From Verrucomicrobiota bacterium (GTDB lineage: Bacteria; Verrucomicrobiota; Verrucomicrobiia; Limisphaerales; Pedosphaeraceae), in contig JAJPHR010000106.1 in assembly GCA_021325145.1 (NCBI GenBank), positions 62,001 to 126,000 of the forward strand: DNA of 64,000 bases, in the 5' to 3' direction. Both the position numbers and the translations under genes were made by a program. Shown piece by piece: positions 10,285 to 17,836 of the stretch (position 1 is its first letter; the number at the start of each line of letters is the position of its first letter). A model generated the notes under the pieces. The model did not search any database and was not told the DNA's origin. It saw only the letters and a program-made list of their open reading frames with translations.

Positions 10285-11961
10285 ATGGGCCTCACGACAT
10301 ATAAAGCCCGCCGGAATTTCAAGCGCACTCTCGAACCCCCGGGAGGCAGGGCTAAACGCACGTCCAAATCACGCGCACCGCTGTTCGTTGTTCAGAAACA
10401 TGCGGCCTCGCACTTGCATTATGACTTCCGTCTGGAGATGGATGGCGTGTTGAAATCCTGGGCGGTGCCGAAAGGATTTCCCACGCGCAAGGGCGATCGG
10501 CGTCTCGCCGTCCAGGTTGAAGACCATCCAATTGAGTATGCGAATTTTGAGGGCACCATCCCGCAGGGTAATTATGGCGCGGGAACGGTGATGGTCTGGG
10601 ATAAAGGCGCGTATGAGGTCCGCGACGATGAACCACTGCACGCACTCGAATCCGGAAAAATCCACCTTGCCCTCAAAGGAATCAAGCTCAAGGGGGATTG
10701 GACGCTCGTCAGAATGCGTTCGAGATCGAGCGGCAAACCCCAATGGCTGTTGATCAAAAGCGGTGAGGACCTGAAGCCGATTTCCAGTCGCGCCGAAAAC
10801 GAATCCGCGCTTACGCATCGCTCCCTCGATCAGATTGCTTCGAGCAACGGTCCGCAATGGTCCAGCAATCGCAAAACGACACCGGCCAGGCGCACGATAA
10901 CGAGTTCGCGGACGGTCTCGCGCGAACCCCGGCCGAAAGCAGCGATGACCTTGGATGCAAAAAAACTTCCGAGAGGCAAGCCGCGTTTCATACCACCGAT
11001 GCAATGTCTGCTCGTCGAGGAATTGCCCAAGGGCGAGGACTGGCTTTACGAAATAAAGTTCGACGGTGTGCGCGCGCTGGCCATCAAGGCTAAGAACAAG
11101 CTGTCGTTAATATCCCGCACTGCGAAAGATTTAAGCGGAAAATACCCGGAGATAACCCAAGCTATTTTTGAGCTTCCTTTTCCCGAAGGAGTGATGGATG
11201 GCGAGGTCGTCGCGGTTGACGCCCAGGGGCGCTCGGACTTTCAACTGCTTCAGGCTTACCACTTGGTGGAACACAAACCGAGCATCTTCTACTATGCGTT
11301 CGATTTGCTGAACCTGGAAGGAAGAGACCTGTGCGATCTGCCGCTCGTGCGGCGCAAGGAGATGCTGCAAAAACTGATCGTCAACGCCCCGGAGCAGGTC
11401 AGGTTCTCCGCGAGCATCCAGGCGGATTCGGCGCGTGTCATGCGCGAGATGAAGGCGCGCGGTCTCGAAGGCCTCATCGCCAAGCAGCGCGATTCCCGCT
11501 ACGAACCGGGGCGGCGAAGCGGCGCCTGGGTGAAATTCAAGTGGAGCCTGGAACAGGAATTTGTCATCGGCGGTTACACCGAGCCGAAAGGTTCGCGTTC
11601 CTATTTCGGCGCGATTCTGGTCGGCTACTACGAAGGCGACGAGCTCGTGTTCGCCTCCAAGGTCGGCACCGGATTTGATCACACTTCCCTCAAGTCGCTT
11701 TACGACCGCTTCCAGAAGCTGGTCCGCCCCGCCTGCCCATTTGTCAACCTGCCAACGCCGCGAACCGAGCGGGGCAGCCTCGGTGTGACGGCCGCCGAAA
11801 TGAAGCGGTGCACGTGGCTCGAACCTTGCCTGGTCTGCCAGATTCGCTTTTCGGAATGGACCCGGGACGGCCACCTTCGCCAGCCCGTCTTCCTGGGGCT
11901 GCGCGAGGACAAGCAGCCCCGCGAGGTTGTGCGCGAACGGCCCCGATCCGCGCGTCCGTAA
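10285..11961 (+). CDS. ligD: LigD 3'-phosphoesterase plus ATP-dependent DNA ligase
   Basis: The 558-residue two-domain enzyme seals ends in NHEJ. Residues about 10-165 are the 3'-phosphoesterase domain, with His39, His45, Asp47, Arg49, His81 and Tyr85 in the same spacing as the active-site residues known from Pseudomonas LigD. A charged linker (about 165-225) leads to the adenylating ligase domain, where motif I is KFDG with catalytic Lys258. The OB-fold at the C-terminus carries the typical FSEWTRDGHLRQPVFLGLRED segment. The polymerase domain normally fused to LigD is missing here and is supplied by the first gene of the operon. Confidence 0.95.
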   Translation: MGLTTYKARRNFKRTLEPPGGRAKRTSKSRAPLFVVQKHAASHLHYDFRLEMDGVLKSWAVPKGFPTRKGDRRLAVQVEDHPIEYANFEGTIPQGNYGAGTVMVWDKGAYEVRDDEPLHALESGKIHLALKGIKLKGDWTLVRMRSRSSGKPQWLLIKSGEDLKPISSRAENESALTHRSLDQIASSNGPQWSSNRKTTPARRTITSSRTVSREPRPKAAMTLDAKKLPRGKPRFIPPMQCLLVEELPKGEDWLYEIKFDGVRALAIKAKNKLSLISRTAKDLSGKYPEITQAIFELPFPEGVMDGEVVAVDAQGRSDFQLLQAYHLVEHKPSIFYYAFDLLNLEGRDLCDLPLVRRKEMLQKLIVNAPEQVRFSASIQADSARVMREMKARGLEGLIAKQRDSRYEPGRRSGAWVKFKWSLEQEFVIGGYTEPKGSRSYFGAILVGYYEGDELVFASKVGTGFDHTSLKSLYDRFQKLVRPACPFVNLPTPRTERGSLGVTAAEMKRCTWLEPCLVCQIRFSEWTRDGHLRQPVFLGLREDKQPREVVRERPRSARP

Positions 11962-12031
11962 CATACCCGAACGCAATCCGTAATCGTTCAACTTTGCTTT
12001 TCCACCCGGGTCGGCTCTATTGGAAGCGCAT

Positions 12032-12646
12032 ATGACGAACAAGATTTCCAACCAAACGCCGGGGCTGAAACTGACCATGGTTTCCGTGCCGGAGACGCGT
12101 CCGGCCGCTCAGGTTTTTGCGCAGAGCCCGGCGAGGTTTCGAACCATGTTCGGCAGCTTCCCGCGGCACCTTGGCACGCTGTTGCTCATTCTCGTGCTCA
12201 GCGCCGGATGCTACGCCGCCATCAGCCGCTTCCTGCTCGAAACCGTCCAGGTTGTCGGCGTGAGCATGGTGCCGACACTCCAGGAGAGCGGGCATTACTT
12301 CCTCAATCGCTGGGCTTTCCACGATCGTGATCCGCAGCATTCGGACATTGTGGTGCTGCGCGACCCGGCTGATCACGGCTATTCGGTCAAGCGCATTATT
12401 GCCACCTCCGGCGAATCGGTCCTGTTCAAGGAGGGCAAGGTCTATGTGAACGGCAAGCAGTTGGTTGAACCGTATCTATTGCCCAACACGCATACCTACA
12501 CCTACTCCCAGCTCAAGGAGCAGCTTATCACCTGCGGCAAGGACCAGTATTTTCTTTTGGGCGATAACCGCCTGCGCAGCATCGATAGCCGCTCCTACGG
12601 CCCCGTCCCGCGCGAGAACATTCTCGGCCAGATCATCATTCGGTAA
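12032..12646 (+). CDS. lepB: Signal peptidase I
   Basis: This inner-membrane serine protease of 204 residues removes signal peptides from Sec- and Tat-exported proteins. One N-terminal transmembrane segment (about 44-68) precedes the catalytic core. The nucleophile is Ser78 in GVSMVPTL, the general base is Lys120 in SVKRIIATSGE, and the late box LGDNRLRSIDSRSYGPV is complete. The ATG at 12032 is preferred over an upstream TTG at 12020. It begins 70 bases after the ligase and may be read from the same transcript, though no functional tie to NHEJ is implied. The many signal-peptide proteins in this window are its likely substrates. Confidence 0.93.
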   Translation: MTNKISNQTPGLKLTMVSVPETRPAAQVFAQSPARFRTMFGSFPRHLGTLLLILVLSAGCYAAISRFLLETVQVVGVSMVPTLQESGHYFLNRWAFHDRDPQHSDIVVLRDPADHGYSVKRIIATSGESVLFKEGKVYVNGKQLVEPYLLPNTHTYTYSQLKEQLITCGKDQYFLLGDNRLRSIDSRSYGPVPRENILGQIIIR

Positions 12647-12679
12647 GGGCTGCATCTCATTACTTTAGCGTATCGGATA

Positions 12680-12704
12680 GGGGACGGTGCCTTGCGCCGT
12701 CCCC
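12680..12704. terminator. Terminator-like hairpin after signal peptidase gene
   Basis: GGGGACGG and CCGTCCCC pair perfectly and the stem extends inward to a CTT loop, giving about 11 base pairs. Only TT follows, so it is a weak rho-independent terminator or a repeat-type hairpin. It lies 34 bases after the lepB stop. Confidence 0.5.
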
Positions 12705-12716
12705 TTCAACGCTGGC

Positions 12717-12739
12717 GGGACATGGCAACACAATGTCCC
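12717..12739. repeat. Intergenic inverted repeat
   Basis: GGGACAT and ATGTCCC arms surround a 9-base loop (GGCAACACA). It stands directly after the previous hairpin, so the 285-base gap between lepB and the P-domain gene holds two adjacent stems. It probably belongs to a dispersed intergenic repeat. Confidence 0.4.
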
Positions 12740-12931
12740 TACCTTTGGTTGAGCTGCGCCATTCGATGATTCGGTGGCGACTCCTCAACAAAGCTTTGAC
12801 AGGCTGGCGCTGAATTCCTAACCTCCTTCACCGGCGGGAGGCTCTCCACGTGGATGGCAGCCGACCGCGTCAGAAGCATCACGCTGCGCCGGGTGACGGT
12901 ACTTGGGTGCGGCTTGCGGAAAGCCTTGTCG

Positions 12932-14212
12932 ATGAAACGGATCTTTGCAGTATTGATGGCCACAGCTTCAAGTTGCCTGGCCGCGACCAATCCCACTACT
13001 TTTTCCAATCCGTCCCCCATCACGATTAACGACAACTCCGCCGCCAGTCCTTATCCCTCCCCGATCACGGTCTCGAACCTCACCGGCGTCGTGTCGCACG
13101 TAAGCATTCAGATCAACAATCTCAGCCACACGTTGCCCTCGCAGGTCAACCTGCTGCTCGTGGCCCCGACGACTTCTTCACGCGCGGTCATCTTTTCGCA
13201 CTGTGGCGGGGCGACCTCCGTTTCCAATATCACAGTCACGCTGGACGATGCGGCGCCATCCCCATTGCCGCAAAACAGCCCGCTGGTTTCCGGGCTTTAT
13301 CAACCCGCCAAATATCCGCCGTCCGTCAGCTTTCCCACGCCCGCGCCAACACCCGGAGCGTCCAATTTCCTCGCCACCTTCAAGGGCATTAATCCCAACG
13401 GCACGTGGAATTTGTATGTCGTGGACGATCAGACTGGGGACACCGGCAGCATCGCCGGCGGTTGGAGTTTGACTGTTACCACCGCCGCCCTCTTTACGAA
13501 TTCGCCGGCCACAATCATCATTAACGACAGTGACAGCCCGCCGACCCTGGCTACGCCGTATCCCTCGACGATCACGGTGTCGAACCTCGTTGGAACAGTG
13601 AACAAAGTGACCGTGCGCCTGCTTGACGTCACCCATGATTTCCCAAACGACATCGACATGCTGCTGGTCGGACCGCAAGGACAGAATGTCGTGCTTTGGG
13701 GTGAAGTGGGCGGGCCGAATTTTGTCACCAACATCAACGTCACGCTGGATGACAGCGCATCGCAATCGATTCTCGACGACACGGCGGTGACTTCCGGGAC
13801 GTATCTGCCCAGCACTATTAGCACCAATCTCGTCTGGCCGTCACTGCCAACGAATCTTGTGGTCACGCAGACCTTTACCCCACAACTCTCCACCTTCAAC
13901 GGCACCGCTCCCAATGGTCCTTGGACACTGTATGTCGTGGACGATTCCCCCGGAGGAGCCGGAGAAATCGTCGGCGGCTGGGTGCTTTCCATCACCGCCA
14001 CGCCCAAGCCGGCGCTCAGCCTGCAAGTCAGCGGTTCCAACGCCATTCTCTCCTGGCCTGCCACTGCTCAGGGCTTGACCTTGCAGTCCAATGCCGACCT
14101 GACCTCGACCAACTGGGTCACGGTCACACCTGCGCCGGTATATTCTGCGGGCCTGAACGTCGTTACCAATCCCGTTGGTGCCGGCAATCTCTTCTACCGG
14201 CTCAGCAAATGA
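12932..14212 (+). CDS. Secreted protein with two proprotein-convertase P-domains
   Basis: A signal peptide (MKRIFAVLMATASSCLA) precedes two tandem P/Homo-B-type domains at about residues 22-190 and 195-365. Both show the family pattern V.V.INN.SH....DV.LLLVAP, then F.G..PNGTW.LYVVDD..GD.G.I.GGWSL.V. These beta-sandwiches usually follow subtilisin-like proteases, but no protease domain is present here. The last 65 residues (ALSLQVSGSNAILSW to NLFYRLSK) are the C-terminal module also found in four other exported proteins of this window. An in-frame ATG at 12854 would hide the signal peptide, so 12932 is used. The function is unknown; binding of a polymer or partner outside the cell is plausible. 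Confidence 0.85.
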   Translation: MKRIFAVLMATASSCLAATNPTTFSNPSPITINDNSAASPYPSPITVSNLTGVVSHVSIQINNLSHTLPSQVNLLLVAPTTSSRAVIFSHCGGATSVSNITVTLDDAAPSPLPQNSPLVSGLYQPAKYPPSVSFPTPAPTPGASNFLATFKGINPNGTWNLYVVDDQTGDTGSIAGGWSLTVTTAALFTNSPATIIINDSDSPPTLATPYPSTITVSNLVGTVNKVTVRLLDVTHDFPNDIDMLLVGPQGQNVVLWGEVGGPNFVTNINVTLDDSASQSILDDTAVTSGTYLPSTISTNLVWPSLPTNLVVTQTFTPQLSTFNGTAPNGPWTLYVVDDSPGGAGEIVGGWVLSITATPKPALSLQVSGSNAILSWPATAQGLTLQSNADLTSTNWVTVTPAPVYSAGLNVVTNPVGAGNLFYRLSK

Positions 14213-14275
14213 TCCAATGATCGCCTGGCTGCGCCTTCTTGCGGCCCCTCATTGCCTTCATTCGCGTTCCCCACC

Positions 14276-14299
14276 CTTGTCACCAGTACTGGTGACAAG
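14276..14299. promoter_or_regulatory. 24-base perfect palindrome, candidate operator
   Basis: CTTGTCACCAGT is followed directly by its exact reverse complement, with no spacer, so the dyad is 12+12. It lies between the P-domain gene and the GMC dehydrogenase, about 170 bases before the latter. Perfect spacerless dyads of this length usually bind a dimeric repressor; that role is inferred. Confidence 0.45.
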
Positions 14300-14369
14300 A
14301 CAGAAACCGGATCCTGACGTAACCTCTCTTTGTTGTTGGTGCGCTTTGTTCTCAAGTGTGCCGTGTGAA

Positions 14370-14402
14370 AAGGCCGGACCTGTTGTCCGGCCCTTCTTTT
14401 TT
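14370..14402 (+). terminator. Rho-independent terminator
   Basis: GGCCGGAC and GTCCGGCC form a perfect 8-pair stem with a 5-base loop (CTGTT), followed by CTTCTTTTTT. It is a textbook intrinsic terminator reading plus-ward. It may end the P-domain transcript or, together with the palindrome just upstream, act in the leader of the dehydrogenase operon that begins at 14470. Confidence 0.8.
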
Positions 14403-14469
14403 GTACCGTTCCTCACAGAGAAGGGAACTCGCAATTGACCGGCTTCCCTTTCTTCGCTTTAATTCCCCC

Positions 14470-16191
14470 ATGCCTCTAATTACGAGCAGCAAAACACAGG
14501 CGTCCTACGACGTAATTGTGGTTGGTTCCGGCGCGGGCGGCTCGATGAGTGCCTATGTACTCGCGATGGCCGGCGTCAAAGTCCTCATGCTGGAAGCCGG
14601 CCGGAACTACGATCCTGTGACCGAAACGGCCATGTGGAATCTGCCCAAGGATGCGCCTTTGCGGGCCGCCGCAACTCCGGACAAACCGTTCGGTTTCTTT
14701 GACGCCACCGTGGACGGCGGCTGGCGTGTGCCGGGCGAACCCTACACCAACGCGCCGGGAACCGATTTCCAATGGTGGCGCGCGCGGATGCTCGGAGGCC
14801 GCACCAACCATTGGGGCCGCATCGCCCTGCGCATGGGGCCGTATGATTTCAAGCCGCAGGCGCGGGATGGCCTGGGAATTGATTGGCCGATTGGATACGA
14901 GGATCTTGCTCCTTTCTACGACAAGACTGAAGCGCTGATCGGCGTGTTCGGCTCGAACGAAGGATTGGAGAACACGCCAAATTCTTCTCCTGGGGTCTTG
15001 CAACCGCCGCCGAAGCCTCGCGCCTACGAATTGCTGACCAAAAAGTATTGCGACAAGCTTGGCATCCCGGTCATTCCCTCTCACCTTGCGATTCTAACCA
15101 AACCGCTGAACGGCCGGGCTGCGTGCTTTTATGCAACTTCCTGCGGGCGCGGTTGCTCCATCAAGGCGAACTTTCAGTCCACCACCGTCCTGATTCCGCC
15201 CGCCGTGAAAACCGGCAACCTGGATATCATCACCGATGCCATGGTTCGCGAGGTGACCTTGGATTCGTCCGGAAAGGCGAATGGAGTCATCTATATCGAT
15301 AAAGAAACCAAGGAAGAGCGCAAATCCAACGCCAAAGTCGTGGTTTTGTCCGCCAGCGGCTGCGAGTCTGCCCGCATTCTGCTCAATTCCAAGAGCAACC
15401 TGTTTCCCAACGGGCTGGCTAATAGCAGTGGGAAGGTGGGCCGCTATTTGATGGATACGGTGGGCGCCGGTCTTGGCGGTCAGATTCCCGCCTTGGAGAA
15501 TGTTCCACCTCACAATGAAGAAGGGGTTTCCGGCATGCACATGTACATGCCTTGGTGGGGTTACAAGGACCAAGCAGCCAACAAACTCGACTTCCCGCGC
15601 GGATATCACATTGAGTTCGGCGGCGGACGCCGGATGGTCCATGCAGGCGATTTTGACGGCTTGGAACAGTTCACTGGCGGTTCCTATGGCAAAAAGTTCA
15701 AGGAGGATGCCCGCCGGTATTACGGGTCATTCCTTTGGTTCGATGGCCGTGGCGAAATGATTCCCAACGACGATTGCTATTGTGAAATCGACCCCGAAGT
15801 GAAGGACAAATGGGGCATTCCCGTCCTTCGGTTCCATTGGAAATGGGACCAGCACGAAATTCGCCAGGCCGCCCACATGCAAAAGACCTTCGCGCAGATC
15901 ATTGAATCCATGGGCGGCAAAGTCATGCAGCCCGTCGAAATGGAGGGCGCCAAAGCCATCGAACCCGGCGGCAAGATCATCCACGAGGTCGGCACGACCT
16001 GCATGGGAGCGAAGAAAGAGCGCTCCGTCCTCAACCAATATTGCCAGGCTTGGGACGTGAAAAACTTGTTCGTCATGGACGGCGGCCCTTTCCCGTCCAA
16101 CGCCGACAAGAACCCAACCCTCACGATCCTCGCCCTGTCCATGCGCAGCAGCGAGTATTTGATGGACCAATTGAAGAAAGGAAATCTTTAG
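14470..16191 (+). CDS. GMC family oxidoreductase (gluconate 2-dehydrogenase large-subunit type)
   Basis: This FAD-dependent dehydrogenase of 573 residues oxidises an alcohol, sugar or polyol. The dinucleotide-binding GSGAGGS is at residues 19-25, with the ribose-binding Glu in LMLEAGR following. The middle carries GGRTNHWGR, typical of the gluconate dehydrogenase/cholesterol oxidase-like branch, and the C-terminus ends NPTLTILALSMRSSEYL, the usual GMC closing helix. There is no signal peptide of its own. The Tat-signal small subunit starts 7 bases downstream, so the pair is probably exported as a complex. Upstream ATGs in frame (14356) run through the terminator and were rejected. The substrate is unknown. 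Confidence 0.92.
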   Translation: MPLITSSKTQASYDVIVVGSGAGGSMSAYVLAMAGVKVLMLEAGRNYDPVTETAMWNLPKDAPLRAAATPDKPFGFFDATVDGGWRVPGEPYTNAPGTDFQWWRARMLGGRTNHWGRIALRMGPYDFKPQARDGLGIDWPIGYEDLAPFYDKTEALIGVFGSNEGLENTPNSSPGVLQPPPKPRAYELLTKKYCDKLGIPVIPSHLAILTKPLNGRAACFYATSCGRGCSIKANFQSTTVLIPPAVKTGNLDIITDAMVREVTLDSSGKANGVIYIDKETKEERKSNAKVVVLSASGCESARILLNSKSNLFPNGLANSSGKVGRYLMDTVGAGLGGQIPALENVPPHNEEGVSGMHMYMPWWGYKDQAANKLDFPRGYHIEFGGGRRMVHAGDFDGLEQFTGGSYGKKFKEDARRYYGSFLWFDGRGEMIPNDDCYCEIDPEVKDKWGIPVLRFHWKWDQHEIRQAAHMQKTFAQIIESMGGKVMQPVEMEGAKAIEPGGKIIHEVGTTCMGAKKERSVLNQYCQAWDVKNLFVMDGGPFPSNADKNPTLTILALSMRSSEYLMDQLKKGNL

Positions 16192-16198
16192 GCAACCT

Positions 16199-16825
16199 AT
16201 GGACAACGAACTTAAAAGAATGGATCGCCGTGAAGCGTTGAAATGGGTGGCCGCCGCGCTCGCTGCCTACCCGATGCTGGAATTGGACGCCTTCGGCGCG
16301 GCAGGTTCGGGAATCAAACACACCTTGAGCGATCCGGACTTGTTGCACCCCGGCAAGCTGTGGGACCGCACGCTCACGAAGGATCAATTGCGCACCGTCA
16401 CTGCGCTCTGCGATGTCATCATCCCCAAAGACGACAAGTCACCCAGCGCCACTCAGGTGGGTGTTCCCGACTTCATTGATGAATGGGTAAGTGCCCCGTA
16501 CCCGACTCAGCAAGCCGATCAGAAGCAAATCCTCGAAGGTCTTGCCTGGCTGGACGCCGAGGCGAAAAAGCGATTCGACAAAATCTTCTGCGACGCGACG
16601 GACGAACAGAAATCAAAAATTTGCGACGACATCTGCTACGAGCCCAAAGCGGCTGCTGAATTCAAAACCGCCGCGGCATTCTTCGCCAAAATGCGCGACT
16701 TGACCGCAACCGGCTTTTATACGACGCGCGAGGGCATGGAGGATTTGAAGTTCAAGGGCAACGTCGCGCTCGCCACCTTTAACGGCCCTCCGAAAGCTGT
16801 CTTGGAATATCTCAAGCTGGCATAG
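16199..16825 (+). CDS. Gluconate 2-dehydrogenase subunit 3 family protein, Tat signal
   Basis: The 208-residue partner of the preceding GMC flavoprotein carries a twin-arginine start (MDRREALKWVAAALAAYPML, Arg10-Arg11). The family core LTKDQLRTVTALCDVIIPKDDKSPSATQVGV is present, as is the C-terminal FYTTREGMEDL...GNVAL segment. In characterised gluconate and related dehydrogenases this subunit carries the large subunit through the Tat pathway and supports its activity, with a cytochrome c as third subunit. No cytochrome gene is adjacent here, so the electron acceptor must be encoded elsewhere or differ. The gene is translationally close to its partner (7-base gap). Confidence 0.9.
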   Translation: MDNELKRMDRREALKWVAAALAAYPMLELDAFGAAGSGIKHTLSDPDLLHPGKLWDRTLTKDQLRTVTALCDVIIPKDDKSPSATQVGVPDFIDEWVSAPYPTQQADQKQILEGLAWLDAEAKKRFDKIFCDATDEQKSKICDDICYEPKAAAEFKTAAAFFAKMRDLTATGFYTTREGMEDLKFKGNVALATFNGPPKAVLEYLKLA

Positions 16826-16900
16826 TCGGTTCTTGGGCAGACGGAATGCAGAGTTCCAGCTTTGCCCGTTGATATTTTGTATCCGACCGGTCGGCCATGT

Positions 16901-17593
16901 CTAGGAGGAGGCCAATTGTGATCCCGGGTGCTTTGGCCAAACGCGGGCCATGCCGCCACCGATTGCCCCAAAGATGCTGCCCAACACCAGCCCCGCCAAT
17001 AGGTGTGTAAATCCTGCTTCCAATGAATTGGCGATAGCAAAGGCATGCACGTCACTCCAGCCACTTTGCTTGAACTCCGCCCACGTGCCAACATAGTCCA
17101 GCGACGGAACATCAAAAAACATCAGTACAAATCCAAAGCTCACCGCTACAATTACGCTTACTACCGCGCTCCAGCATCCTCCCAACAAACCCAGCGCTGC
17201 GCTTGCCGTGTTACGCGCCGCCACGAACCCCGCCACGCCCCACAGCAAGAACGTGATGGACATGAATGCCAAAGTGATCCAACTGTTCTCGCCGATATGT
17301 TGGCCGAAGCTTTCCAGAACCATGTGAACGACAAGCAAAGCACCACCAATGATTCCCCAGGTCGTGGCCGTCCACAACGCCTCCTGGAGCTTTACGCTCT
17401 TGCCAGATGTCGCCGCCAGGGTGAACAGCCCGCAACCCACCAATCCGATCACTGGCTCCACAATAAAACGAAGTGCTCCAGGCATCGCCAATAATGGGCG
17501 GTAAAGCGACAGCCGGACGACGATGAGACACAGATTGAGTGCGACGCCGAATAGCAGGGCGCGACGCAATAGTGATAGTTGCGGCATATTCAT
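16901..17593 (-). CDS. Polytopic membrane protein of unknown function
   Basis: A 230-residue product is read from MNMPQLSLLRR, with five or six hydrophobic segments (near residues 11-30, 45-62, 77-97, 105-125, 133-155 and 198-220). A Gly-rich last segment (GLVLGSIFGAIGGGMARV) is followed by a short polar tail. I recognise no family. The open frame extends upstream to 17803, but that part runs through a stretch with a 28-base repeat and reads poorly, so the ATG at 17593 (or 17587) is preferred. It is divergent from the ankyrin gene starting at 17837. Confidence 0.6.
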   Translation of the reverse strand: MNMPQLSLLRRALLFGVALNLCLIVVRLSLYRPLLAMPGALRFIVEPVIGLVGCGLFTLAATSGKSVKLQEALWTATTWGIIGGALLVVHMVLESFGQHIGENSWITLAFMSITFLLWGVAGFVAARNTASAALGLLGGCWSAVVSVIVAVSFGFVLMFFDVPSLDYVGTWAEFKQSGWSDVHAFAIANSLEAGFTHLLAGLVLGSIFGAIGGGMARVWPKHPGSQLASS

Positions 17594-17659
17594 AAAAGTC
17601 TTCGGTAAAAGGGTGACCAACTCAATCAACAAATTTGCATCCGGCAGCCCTGAGAACGC

Positions 17660-17687
17660 CAGATTCCCGCCTTGGAGAATGTTCCAC
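17660..17687. repeat. 28-base repeat, intergenic copy (partner at 15481-15508)
   Basis: These 28 bases are identical to 15481-15508, which lies inside the GMC dehydrogenase gene and encodes a stretch around IPALENVP. The flanks differ. A chance match of this length is not credible, so one copy derives from the other or both come from a dispersed element. Confidence 0.8.
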
Positions 17688-17836
17688 TGGTGTAGGGAGG
17701 CGTTCACCAAGCCCCGTTCAGAACCATTTTGGCCCCCCACTTTTCCGGGATTGAAATTGGGAGGGATTACTGTAGCCTCCCGAAAGGCGAACAGTACAAC
17801 CAAGATTAGGTCTATTATATTTTATTAAGGAGCCCA

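Noticed and set aside
16901..17803. Longer 300-residue version of the membrane protein starting at 17803
   Set aside because: The extra N-terminus is polar, reads through the 28-base repeat and lacks a start signal; the hydrophobic protein begins at MNMPQL.
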